From Lagopus muta (Eukaryota; Chordata; Aves; Galliformes; Phasianidae), in assembly GCF_023343835.1 (NCBI RefSeq), contig NC_064435.1, positions 58,053,634 through 58,117,633 of the forward strand: a DNA stretch of 64,000 nucleotides. Reading direction: 5' to 3'. Each line of letters starts with the position of its first letter. The stretch's first letter is position 1. The notes beneath the pieces were generated by a model. It was not told the origin of the DNA. It saw nothing but the letters and a program-made list of their open reading frames with translations, and made no database searches. Shown here piece after piece: positions 1 through 11,308 of the stretch. A program made the position numbers and the translations under genes.

Positions 1-3000
1 TTGAATGGTGATTAGAGGGCTGGACAGAGAAATTGTTTTGCATGTTCTAATGCATGAAAATAACTAGAGAAATAAACAGAGAAAAAAAAAAAAGAATGAT
101 GTGTATGAGACAACTAAGTTAAAAACAAAAACAAAAACAAGCAACTAAAACGGTGTGATGGACCCTTTATTTAAGAGTCACCAAGTACAGAAGATCAGAC
201 GCTATCATTGTCTCACCGTGGGAGGGATGTCAGTTAAGTTTCATGCAATCCCTTTCAACCATAGCTAATCCTACAGTGCTTAGTATAATTAAGAACATCT
301 TGTCTAAATTCTTGGGTGGGCGAAACCCCTGGAGAACTAGATTTCTATTCTGCCATTTTAATTTACTGCCTGATAAGGATCCCTATATTGGGCTCACTTA
401 GTCCAAATGAAGCATTCACTTGATCCTTAGGGAAGGAGCAATCTTCCTGTGGAGCAATTAGAACAAGACCCAGAACCATGACCAAAGGGTACAGTAATAC
501 AGTTATAATGTAAACTCTGCTGAAGCCAGTGACTGCCTCGGGCATCAGGAGCAACTGGATTAGTCTCTCAGAGACTAACTTGATTATTTTACACTCAATA
601 CCTAATTAGATTCAAATTAAGCAGTTTATGCAGAAGGCTGGGTGCCCCTGAAAATGGCTATTAATAGAAGTAATAAGCAAATACAGTACCGGATTCCAGA
701 GTTATCTGCCTCAAACTCCAGATATTTGAGCAGTGAAGCACTAGAGCACATATCCTTTTTCTGATCCTTCTTCCGTTGGTTGTTACTTCTACTTTATACA
801 TTTAAATAAATAAATACATAAATAAATTCAGGCTTCTTCAAAAATGAAGGCATTCTGTTGGCTTTTTGTTTTGTTGTTTTTTTTCCTTTTTTTTTTTTTC
901 CTTTTTTTTTTTTTTTTTGGTAGCACCTAGCAAATCTGGAGCACTGAATCAGCTTTTACACTTGCCATCTTCATCGTAGTATTTTAAAGAAAGCAGGGAA
1001 ACTCCTGTTTCATACAGTGGTATCAGTAGGCTGTATCAAAACTGCATCTAAACATTGTTGACCTACTGCTGCCAGCAGTGTTTAGGTAACATCACCATGG
1101 GACTGGGCACCTCACCACAAAACTGTGCTATCCTTTAATCTGTGATAGACTTTACACTTTAAACCTCTATGCAAGATTGGAGTCTTGGATTGCAAACGTT
1201 CTAGACTCCTCCCTTGTCAAACACAGGCTGCCAGTGCCTATGGCAAGGAACACCAGGTTTCACCCACATAAATCCTGAGTATGTTTTGCTGACTATTTAA
1301 ATTTCTTGTATTCATCAAGATTAACTCAGTTTCGTTTTGGTTAGTAAAAATTTGAATCAAATTGCTCAACTTTCTGATATCTATTTCACATCACTGCCTT
1401 CTGGCAGTGAAGAAGTAAACAGAAAATGGGCAGTGTATCATCTGAACACTTACAACTTTTGCTATTTATGCTGCAAGCAAGTACAAGATGGGGGTTTCAG
1501 TTTAACCTGTATTCTCTCAACATTTTATAATGAAAGTGTTTCTTTAGTCATAACAATCATTTAGCAGAAAAATTAGAGCCTAAACCATAATGATATGTTC
1601 TATTTGATGGAATAAATAACTGAAGTGGCTATTTCAATCTTATGAATAATTTATATGTAATACTGAATAAAAACATCACAAAAAGAACAAACGGGAAATT
1701 TGTGCATATGCAGCAATACTGAGACTCAAGCATCAATTTTCCACATTGTGTTTCTCCCAGCAGTGCTCACAGAGCTCAATGGCATTCCCCTAGGCCAAGC
1801 TGCTCTTCTGCCTACCACTATTCCATGCATGCTCATTTCTAATCCAGTGCCCCACTAACACTCATCTTCTCCAACTCTCAGAGCTAGAAAGCAGTGAAAG
1901 CTGGAAAGCAGCGGAAGCATGCCCTAGTTCTGCTATTGATTTGTGAGGTGATCAGTGATAAGCCCTGGTTGCTGCCATGCCTTGAAAGCAGACACTGTTC
2001 TTCTCTGTATGTTCAGGATATCTTGAGTCTGGTATTGTACTTCTGATAGGTTTGTCTTCCAAGAGGATGGAAGGCCTCAGCTGATCAGAAATCTAAATGT
2101 TGTATGAGAACAAGTTAATGAAGAATAAAGCCCAATGCAAGAACAAGATTGTCAATAAAGTTTTCATGAATTCACAAAATTATGTGACTAAAAACATAAA
2201 ATCATTTTTAAATTCCTAAAATTCCTATTATAAAGGTCTGTGGTGGACCAAAGTTTATCACTATGATAATGACCAGACACATTATAAGTACCCACTATGT
2301 CACTCATAGTTATTATCATCAGAACGGGGACTTGAAAAGTTTGTGTACCTTTTTTGTTGTTAATGTACAATACAGTTTTAAAATGATGTAAATGCTTAAG
2401 TTCTGCTTTTAATTGTCTAGTTAGTATATAAACCCAGTAAAGATAACATAACTTTGAATTTATCCTCTGCTCAGTGAGAACAAACTTGAATTCATTGCAT
2501 TATAATGCACTGTAAGAGCATAACACTACTTTTTATTGTTGTTTACTATAAATACCAAACTTTATCTTAAATGGATAATCTCATAGCCCAATGTGTGAAC
2601 ATTCTTCAGTAAGTTAATATGCATTAATATAACTCCTATGCACTGGATTTTACTAACCAGAAATTGACTTTCAACTGTCCCATTTGATCTATAACATTTG
2701 TAATAGTGCTTACTTCCTCATAGGAATAGGTACTTCCCTATTTTCTTACTAGAAGCTTAAATGGGTTCAAACCTCCCACAGAAAGACAAAGATTTGTCCA
2801 ATACAAAGGCAATAACTCTTCACCTAAGGGACTTTCAGAGCCACAAGTGCCTGGTCAGAGGTCCCTGTGAGCCTTCCCCTAGCATGGCCTTCCCCTGGCA
2901 TCTGCTCTTGCCTGCTCCAGAAGGCTGTTGTATATCCTGCTATAGTGCTTTTTTAGTAATTCACAATGCATATAGGCAGAGCCAATGTAAAAAAATCCAT

Positions 3001-3280
3001 GATGCTCGAGAGCTTTGATAGGCTCACACCAGTCATCATCGACTGCTCCAAGTCCATCAAAGTCTATTTCCTGCTCAGCTGCCAGCAGTAATCAACAAAT
3101 TATTAACACAAACCTTAAGACAGCTCTCCTGCTCTGTTATTATTCACCATGAATGACAGCAAGCACTTTGTCATCCTTCCAGACAACAGTTTAGACACCA
3201 TCACCTCGTAATTTATGGTTTAAGTCTATCTGCCTGGGAACTAGCAAGGCTCCAGTTGTGTATTAGGAGAGTGTACTAGG
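1..3280. other. AT-rich non-coding DNA, no gene seen
   Basis: No open frame here resembles a known protein or has a convincing exon structure. The longest frames are about 60-85 codons and look random; a minus-strand frame at 363-554 is hydrophobic but unrecognised. The stretch holds simple repeats: an AAAAAC run near 119-140 and a T-rich tract near 874-918. If the CpG island at 4-5.3 kb starts a minus-strand gene, this would be its first intron, but no splice-bounded exon was found. Confidence 0.5.
874..918. repeat. T-rich homopolymer tract
   Basis: Nearly uninterrupted T runs broken by a few C and G bases. On the minus strand this reads as an A-rich tail, but no retrocopy body is recognisable beside it. 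It is low-complexity sequence. Confidence 0.8.
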
Positions 3281-3470
3281 AAAGGCTGGATACTAGGAAA
3301 AATTTCTTCTCATAAAGAGCCATGAAGCAGTGGCACAGGCTGCCCAGGGAGGGGGGGAGTCACCATCCCTGGAAGTGTTGAAGCACCATGTGGATGTGAC
3401 ACTGAGGAACGTGGTCAGTGGGCATGGTAGAGGTGGCCGAGGTCTTTTCCAACCTGAATCATTCCACAGA
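3281..3470 (+). mobile_element. CR1 LINE 3' fragment
   Basis: This reads like the CR1 3' region: the RLDxRK-like segment (TGGATACTAGGAAAAATTTC), then GGCTGCCCAGGGAGG, then the GGTCTTTTCCAACCTGAATC motif before the tail. It is 5'-truncated and diverged, and the octamer tail is degraded. It lies about 550 bp from the CpG island edge. The overlapping open frames on both strands are CR1-derived. Confidence 0.85.
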
Positions 3471-4029
3471 CACAGCCTTATACTTCGCAATGTCAGCATT
3501 TTAAAAACAACTAAACAACACACAGCAAAAACAAAAAAGTGTTATACACACTCTGTTAGCCCCACCCATTTGAGACCCAGTTCTGGTCCAAATAAGAAGA
3601 GGGAAAATATCAGTTCCTCAACAAGAATGCTTCCAGCATTTTCAAATGCTGTAATTTCATCATACCATTTCATCGCTTCCTCGTTCTTTTACAAAAACCA
3701 AACGTAGACCAAATGCAGCCCCAGTACTCTGAGGGATCAATATGATGCTCACAAGAAATACTGCCGTGAATAACCTATTCCAAACTACAAAGACAAGCGT
3801 TTACATTCCTTCCAGGATAAACCACGGAGCGATTTTCCACCAGTCCCCACGTACATGCTAACAGAACAAAACACCCCAAAACCGCAGTCTGGTAACCCAG
3901 CAGCCGGCAGCACCACAAACACGCTGATAACACTTATTCTAAACACTGCCAAACCCTACGTAGAAATTGCACGGCCTCAGCACACCAAGGGTACGGCAGC
4001 TTAAAAAAAATATACATACATATAACGAT
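3471..4029. other. Non-coding flank of the left CpG island
   Basis: Composition rises from AT-rich to moderate GC approaching the CpG island. No protein or RNA gene is recognised. Confidence 0.45.
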
Positions 4030-4363
4030 CATTTAAAAGAAACCGGGCCAGAAGGGCGAGAGACGTGAGCACCGGCCCCACGGCCAGCACCTGCCCGGCT
4101 CCTCAACCCGCCGCCGGCGCCTGCCGAGCAGCTCGCCTTTGAGGGGTTAACGTTAAAAAGCAGAAGTTCGCTGTCAAGCTGCAGAACTCCGGGCACGGCC
4201 GCGATGTGAAACCGGAAGCCCACGGAGCCGAGCGAGGGCCTCCTACTGCCGGCCGGGACGCGTTCCCCCCTCCCCGGGGTGGTTGTGTAACGCACGGCCC
4301 CCGCATGGGGAGCAGCCCCACGCCCGGGGAGCAGCCCCGCGCCGCGCCCGGCGGCCATCCCCG

Positions 4364-4372
4364 CGTACCTGT
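4364..4372 (-). other. Candidate minus-strand splice donor in the CpG island
   Basis: Read on the minus strand the sequence is ACAG followed by GTACG, placing an exon end at 4369. It matches a usable but not perfect donor consensus. It would join a minus-strand first exon in the island to exons left of the window. Confidence 0.3.
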
Positions 4373-4943
4373 CCCGCGGGCGGGCAGCCCGGAGCCACCT
4401 GCTGTGCCGGAGCCACCTGCGCTGCGCTACAACCCGGGTGTCCCGCGGCACCGCCCGCCCCTCCTGCGCTCAGCCGGGCTCGCGGTGAATAGCAGCAAGT
4501 CAAAACGCTGCTCAAACCGCCCCGGGGGAGCCACTCGGTCCGCTCCCCGCAGCGCACCACCTCCCGCAACTCCCCGCCGGAAGGAAAAGCAATAATAAAC
4601 CTAAGCGAAGCAGTAAACGGGAACGCACCGGCGTCTCCTTCTGGCTTGAGGCGCTCCGGGGGCTGCGCGCTGCATCCGCCGCGGGCGGGGGCAGATGGGG
4701 TGCGGGCGGGCGGGCAGCCACTCTCTCCTGGTGGCAGGGGGAAGGCTGGCGGCCGAGAGAAGTGATCCGCGCCGCGCTCCGCAGCGTGCGGCTCCCTTCC
4801 GTCCGAAGCGACTCCTCCCGCTCGCTGCTGGCGCTCCGGTGTCGTGCCTGCGGGTCACCGTCTCGCCGCCTCCTTGCCCCGCGCCCTCCCTCCCTTCCCT
4901 CGCTCAGCTCGGTTCTCCGGCCGCAGCCCCCGCTACCTGTGCC

Positions 4944-4954
4944 GGAGGTGCGTC
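4944..4954 (+). other. Candidate plus-strand splice donor in the CpG island
   Basis: The sequence GGAG followed by GTGCGT is a good donor match, with the exon end at 4947. It would support a plus-strand transcript starting in the island and running towards the GALR1 side. No partner exon was identified. Confidence 0.25.
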
Positions 4955-5260
4955 CCGGCGGCTGCAGCGCCGCTCCCCGCCGCGCACGGCAGTCTCCGAC
5001 CAGGAAGAGGCAGCGGGAGGGGGCACCGCCGTGCCCCGCAGCTCGCTTCGTCGGGAGGAGCCGGGGCGGATGAGCCCCTTCAGCCCCGCGGGGAAGCACG
5101 GAGTTGCCCCTAGGGCTCCGACTTTCCCCTGGGGTGTGGGAGTTCCTGTCTCAGGATGCGGGAGGCTAATAGCGGCCGCCTGCCAGCTTGCTGCCCTTAG
5201 CGGTGTGACAGCCCTGGGTACCCCTCGCTCACGGCAGTTAGCCTCACGGAGAAAAATCAA

Positions 5261-8200
5261 AGTCGTGTGCCAGCAAATGTAACTCCGTGCTGTGCCTGGT
5301 CAAACAAACCGTTGGCGTAACTTTCTGCCTCACCTCCCAGTGGTAAAACCCGCCTGGCCCGTGGCTTGGTGTCACAGTCAAACTTAGGGCATGTTTATGG
5401 GGAGAGGTTTGAAAGCATGAACCCTCAGGGTGCTCGGTATCCTAGAAGAAAGAGAAACTACCCTTTTAATTTCACCTGAATTTGGGAGGGAAGTTCACAT
5501 CAGTGAGTGTCTTGGACAAGTCACGTTTGTTTCCATCCTGTGCAAGTGTTAAATATATATATACTTCATATTACAGATTACTTCTTCAAAAATAGGAAGT
5601 AAATTTATACATAGGGCTTTTTTGCCATTTTTAATTTCTTTTTACTTTTATTTTTTTAAACAAGTCTTTGTTAGGGGGGCTCATTGTGATTTCTCTATTT
5701 ATCTATTGCACCTGTCAAGTGCATCATGTTTAAGCCTCAGCAGACGGAGAGTTATTATGTTAACTACCCACTAATTCCTCAGTATGCAAATCTTTTTTGG
5801 CTTGCTTCTCATCTATGAAGATGGAGGAGGTTTTAGACAATATTTTTGGCCACTTTATAAACTGTAGGCTCTTACAGATGAGCAGTCATTTAGATAAATA
5901 TTTTCACTGTATGAAGGGAACTTCCTACAAGCAATGCCTCACAGTGAGAAGTTTGCAGTGTGTGCCTTTATTACTGTAAATATGAAGGCTACCAAACTGA
6001 ATGCTAAACTCTTAGAACATTGAAGTATGAGGTTAAAAAAAATAATCATAGGTATAAGGAAGGATTGCAGATGAAAAGTATAGATGGAATATCAGCAGTA
6101 TGCATGCTCAAAAGTCTGGAAATTCCATATTTAAAGGATGGGCAACACTACTTTGGGTTGCTCTCTTTCCCCACACTCCTCCAGTTGTGAAGAATATCAC
6201 TTTCTTCTCATGGAAATTTGAGGGGCATGTTAAAGGAGTTGGATAGTTAGGCCTTATGCATAGTTTTAAAGGATAACTGTTCATATTTGTCACATCTTTA
6301 AACAGACGTTTATCAACTTTGAAAGGCAATGCTGAATTTCAGTCCCCAAATAAACACCTCTGCCCTTATTATATAAAATCTGAATGTAAAATTAAATCCA
6401 AATTCTCATTTGATAGCACTCTAAGACAATGAAGTATAAAGTCGTAGCAAAGAGCCTACGCAGTTACGCACATTTACTTTATTGAGGCCTAAAGGTGGGA
6501 GGAGGGCTGCAGTTGCAGAATGTTGTGGGTTGTCGTATCACATGTGGAAAAAAATATATTTTTTTGAAAAATCCTTGCCTTTTTACAGCTGTGATATGGC
6601 ATGCCTGCACCAGCTCTCTTAATACGTTGAACATCACACTACTTTTCAGATTGCAGCTTCCCTTATTTCTCTTGGAATTCGTGGCATGTAGGCAGATGTA
6701 TACACACTCATTAAAGTTATACTTCTGCAAGAACACTAGAGTCATTGGGCTGCATTTGTAGCTACAGCTTTAGACATCCTGATTTTTCCCTTATGATTCT
6801 GCTACTAACGAGTATCAGCTCCTGAAAAGTTCATGAAGAAAGCATGTGTGTATGCATATTCAGCAGCAGTACTTATATGTCCATGTCCACAAAGTCAGTG
6901 CCATTTATTCTGTTTATTTCCTATTGCATGAAGAATAGAAAAATATCACATTTTAAAAAATATTTCCCCACATTATTTCACCTCTGTTCTATGAGGTGCT
7001 TGTCCTCTATTGAGAGCTCTACCTGAATAAACAGAAGTGGTAAAGATTGGTGAGATAGGGAAATTAATCTTTTTTGTTAGTGAAATCCCATGGAGATTAG
7101 TCTGGTAAAAATTGCTTGAGTCAAGTTTCCTTTACACAAGTGAAGAAGTGGGAATGGAATGAAAGCAGAATTTGCATAACATTTATTTATGTTTTTGTAC
7201 TTGAATTAGCCATTTATTACTACTAATGAGGAACAATTGACCTGGTTGGCCAACATATTAGACTTCACAGGGAAACTATAGTTCGAGTATGAAAGCCTGA
7301 TAATGGGTAATGAGATCACTATCGGATAAACTCAAAGAATGATTTAATTAAAATTCTAGAATGTTATTTAATTAAGATGAAGAATGGCTATTCAAAAACT
7401 GAAAATAGCAAATGGAAAAATGTTATAAGGAGGAACCAGCCATCAGTGAGACAATGGTGATTGCCGATGCAAGATTCACCACACCAAGCATTAAATGTGG
7501 AGGAAATATATATGTATTCAATTATGACCTCAAGTAAAATTTTTCATGAATGAACCTTCAGTGAACTCTGGGTGATAATTCCTTCATTTACGTCTTATAA
7601 TTGAATATTAGTTCTGAAGACCTGCAAGGTCGCTGTATTTCATAAATCCACTTTGTATTTGAAACAAAATTTGATACAAAAACAGATTTGAAACAGTTTG
7701 AAAATAGTAACACAATGCTAAGAATACTTCTATAAGCTGAACTAGAATGAGTTTTTGCAAGCAAATTTCAGTATAAAAATGTCAGCTCTGTGATGGCCTA
7801 TTTGAGTAATCTCCAACAGAACAGCTATATACAGAAGCAGAGTTCTGTCACTTGACTGGGAGCTATGCTTTAGTCATTGTCAAATCCCAAAATTGGTTGC
7901 CGAGAATTTCTGTATGGCTGTGGTGGCCATTAAGAGATCTCTACCAAATAGGCAGAAAAAAAATTCAGAATATGTCCTTCTTCAACAAATACCTGTGGAA
8001 GGGCCAGTGGAAAAGCCCAAGTTTCTGAAGCTAATCTTGAGAATCAATGAAATGTCCTGCAGTCATAAGTGGATAATCCCTCTTCAGAACTCTTGTCAGA
8101 ATTTGTAGTATTTACTACTCATGGATAAGGCAGGTGGCCTTCCATGTGCACTGGAATGAAAATCTTCCTGATAAATTGTGATTCCCTACTGGATGAAGAC

Positions 8201-9413
8201 AGCAGTGAAATGATGATTTAGTAGATACTGGAAGTCCCTGCAAATAACATGTTGTATTATGCCTGAATGAGGAAAAAAAAGTAATCATTTACAGAAATAG
8301 TTATTAACAGATCTATGATATTGCATTGTAGAGCACAAATAACCTAAGAATGAACATACATGAGTTTTTGTTCAGAAATATTTACCTAAATATTTTATCT
8401 TCAAATTACAAAGCATTTTTCAAGAGATAAACTTCATTTTTATGACACCAACAATACTCTGTTTTCTGAAAAGAATCAAAAGGCTGTGTATTAGGCAGCT
8501 TTGGAAACACAGGTCTGTGAAGCAGAATATGGTGGACTTTCAAACTCATTTTCTCCATTTTGTAGTTCTTTGTCTTCATCTAATTGTTGCCTCTGATAAC
8601 CCCATTTTCTGTAAAAACGATCATCTGATAGGATATTTCAAACAGATCTCATATGCTGCTGCAGTCTTGGTCAAACAAAGTCTATTTCTATGATAAAAGC
8701 CATATTTACTCTTTTGTTTGATCTAGCACAAACATTCCAGCTATTGGAGAAGTCAGTCAGAAATGTTTGATGTGTTCGAGTGCTATTAAGCATGTTACCA
8801 CATTTCTGTTTTTCACCAGCACTTAATTCATAGAGAAAATATGCCTGATGTGTGCAGTTAATTTGCTAATGAACAGAAAGCAAGCCTGTGTGTAAATTCC
8901 TCTTCTCCAAATTAATGTCTGCATTCTCACTAAATACTTGTAAGTGCACACACACACATACATACATCTGTATTATAGATGTGTGTCTTGTTTTTCTGAA
9001 ACTACATGTACTAAAGGTTTCCATGCACTAGCAGAAAGCTGACTTTTAGAGGTGCATACAGTACTCTATCTCCTTTGAAGTGCTGCTCATTTTCCCTTTC
9101 CAGTTCTTACACCTTTGCTTCTGTATAGCTTGTTCTTCAGAACAGGAATTTCTCTGTGAGAGGCCATAGAATGCATTTCAGCATATGTATTTCTAAATGG
9201 GCAGGCTGATGTGTTCTCTTCTGAGATCCATTCTCACAGATCAAGCAGCAGTGTGCCGAAGTGCTTCTTCATTTCTAATGCAGGTCTGATGGAAGCCATT
9301 AAGAGGAATAAACTTTATTTCTGAAAGCTCAAGCCTCCCGTCCGTCTCACTGAATTGGGAAATGCTGTATGCAAGGATGTCCAATTGGGAGTCCTTTCTC
9401 CTTTTCCTCATGA

Positions 9414-9453
<40 letters not shown>

Positions 9454-10783
9454 AGGAAGAATGTGTTCTGCTCAGTTTAGAAAATGATTTGCAGCTCCCC
9501 AGGTGAAAGATTGCCATAAGAGTAATTGGATGTAGAATATAAAAATGCATTTAAAATAATTACCAGCGATTGCCTGATGCCCATGATGTAATGATGTAAA
9601 GGATTTTTCAGGTAATCATAAGATTCTGCTATTTGAATTTCTGCTAATTAGTTTTTATAAGGAAGACAGAAGACACATTAAAGTATATGGTATATAATGA
9701 CAGTATACTTTTTCTAGAAACTGATTCTGGAACTGAAAATCCACAACAGCTAGTATGTGTGCTGTGTGAGATTTTGGATCACCCAGTTTCTAAATTCAAT
9801 GCATTTGGAAACTTAAACACAGCATGCAGAGGAAATACATTTATTTCCAGAAAAAATGTCATGTGTGCTTAGATTGGTTTCATGCTAAGTAATACATACT
9901 CTGTAAATCTGAAACATGATAGCCATCATTACACTTTCTCCTACTGCTAAAGAGAGAAAAGGCTGTAGTCACTGTGTGGGCAGACATCTACAAAGTGCTG
10001 CTTTATTGCTATTCAGAGCATTTCCAATGGGAGGAAGTCAACCAGTCTCAGAAATAAAATGTACTCCAGAAAGCCTGAATACAGCTGCTGCTGAATCAGC
10101 ATAGAAAAAACAGCAAAAACGTCTAATAGTTGAGCTGAGGCCTTCCAGTTTCTACTGTCTCCTCTTCTAGTACAAAAAATGACAAGTTGCAGCTGGGCTT
10201 CAGTTTCACAAAATGGAAAATCATTCCATTTTCCTGATTTCCTATTGCATCATCTAGAGGGATTTCAAAACAAAAAGCACTTTTCAATATAAATCCATGC
10301 TAAATGCATGATTACAGGACACATATCTGCTTGACCTACCTTCTTGTTCCTCACTACATTTTTCTTTTCATACATGGCTATGTACTAATTACTCTTATCT
10401 CTTCTTTCAGTCTGAGCAGGTTAAGCAGCTAGCCAGCTAGCACAATGTAAATAAGGAATTCTGTCAACCACACCTGTTAAATAATATATGTTAATGAAGT
10501 GCACATAAGTTTGTTCTGCTACTGACTTCAGCTGGATTTGGCAGTGTGCAATGTTCCTTCCCTCAAAGTCTATATCTTCAGAGTCAGGGTGAACAAGAAG
10601 AGGAAGCCATTTCCACCTGCTTTTAAAAACGAGGATATAACACCCTTGCAGGGTGTTGCATCACCAGCAGGTCCAGAAAACATAGATGTCAGCAGTATCT
10701 TTAAAGATGAGACTGACAGTATCACAATTTTTAAGAGTATCATGGTTCATGAGAGGCTGACTCTACCTCAATAAAACGTCCTA
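5261..10783. other. AT-rich non-coding DNA, nearly repeat-free
   Basis: No recognisable genes, CR1 copies or RNA genes. Short frames do not resemble known proteins. There is a short CA/CATA repeat near 8946-8967 and a long A run at 9415-9451. Clusters of ATTTAATTAA-type motifs occur near 7341-7375. The stretch could hold conserved regulatory elements, which cannot be judged without a comparison across species. Confidence 0.5.
9415..9451 (+). repeat. Poly(A) run, 37 bases
   Basis: This is an uninterrupted A37, the longest homopolymer in the window. It could be the tail of a retrocopy, but the sequence just upstream is not recognisable as a gene or SINE and no flanking target duplication is evident. 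Homopolymer length is also prone to assembly error. Confidence 0.9.
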
Positions 10784-10910
10784 TCAAGTAATTGTAGAAA
10801 GCAATTAAAGTCTCCCCTGAGCCTCCTCTTCTCCAGAATGAACAATCCTGGCTTTCTCAGCTGCTCCTCATAAGACTTGTTCTCCAATTTTGCTGCCCTT
10901 CTCATCAAAT
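10784..10910 (-). mobile_element. CR1 LINE internal fragment
   Basis: The plus strand shows the reverse complement of an internal CR1 segment: a degraded TTGTAGAGAGCAAT-like start, then CCCCTGAGCCTCCTCTTCTCCAG, then GCTGCTCCTCATAAGACTTGT. Both ends are missing, including the 3' tail, so it is an old, eroded copy. Confidence 0.8.
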
Positions 10911-11279
10911 CTCTTCCTAACCTTCAAGTAGACTGACCTCTGTATCTTTTACTGTAAAACATACATTTGAGACCTCAAATCAGTTTCGTAACCCTTTTTT
11001 CAGCTGTATTTCAACATGTGACATGAGAAGTGGATAACCTTTATTGGACAATGATCCTGCAAGCTGTTAATCTACATAGGCCTCTCTTTACTGAATGCAT
11101 AATCTTTTTGGTAGTCCAGAATATCCCTACGAGGACAAAGCAGGAGTGATAATGCTTACTGAGGTAAGGAATGCAGCCATGGCACCAGACCACAACTGAT
11201 GTTACTTACGGAGACAACATAAAGTGGCCCAAATAGCAGCCAAAGGATTAAATACTATATATTGACAAGAAATCTTTTT

Positions 11280-11308
11280 GTTAAATGTCATACAGTTAAA
11301 TGTCATAC
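11280..11308. repeat. Tandem duplication of about 14 bases
   Basis: The unit GTTAAATGTCATAC occurs twice in direct succession. Its small size suggests replication slippage. Confidence 0.8.

Larger units (their letters stand above)
4030..5260. promoter_or_regulatory. CpG island, probable promoter and first exon of an unidentified gene
   Basis: About 1.2 kb of very GC-rich, CpG-dense sequence stands in AT-rich surroundings, the signature of a vertebrate constitutive promoter. Both strands carry long open frames (for example 4512-5099 minus and 4695-5282 plus), but their Arg/Ala/Pro/Gly composition is what GC-rich DNA gives by chance. Possible splice donors exist on both strands: minus-strand CAG|GTACGC, exon ending near 4369, and plus-strand GAG|GTGCGT near 4947/4948. 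In mammals the gene beside GALR1 in divergent orientation is MBP, so this may be the upstream (golli) MBP promoter with a non-coding first exon. That identity is inferred only from gene order. A divergent non-coding RNA promoter is also possible. Confidence 0.75.

Noticed and set aside
1..30. Possible CR1 fragment at the window start (GATTAGAGGGCTGGA)
   Set aside because: Only about 15 bases match and nothing on either side continues it.
363..554. Hydrophobic 63-codon minus-strand frame
   Set aside because: No similarity recognised and no exon borders; typical of chance frames.
1..4370. Search for a golli/MBP coding exon on the minus strand
   Set aside because: No reading matching the golli start segment was found, so no MBP exon is annotated.
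4512..5282. Long open frames on both strands of the left CpG island (195 codons each way)
   Set aside because: Composition is Arg/Ala/Pro/Gly/Ser as expected from GC-rich DNA, frames overlap on both strands, and no domain or similarity is recognisable.
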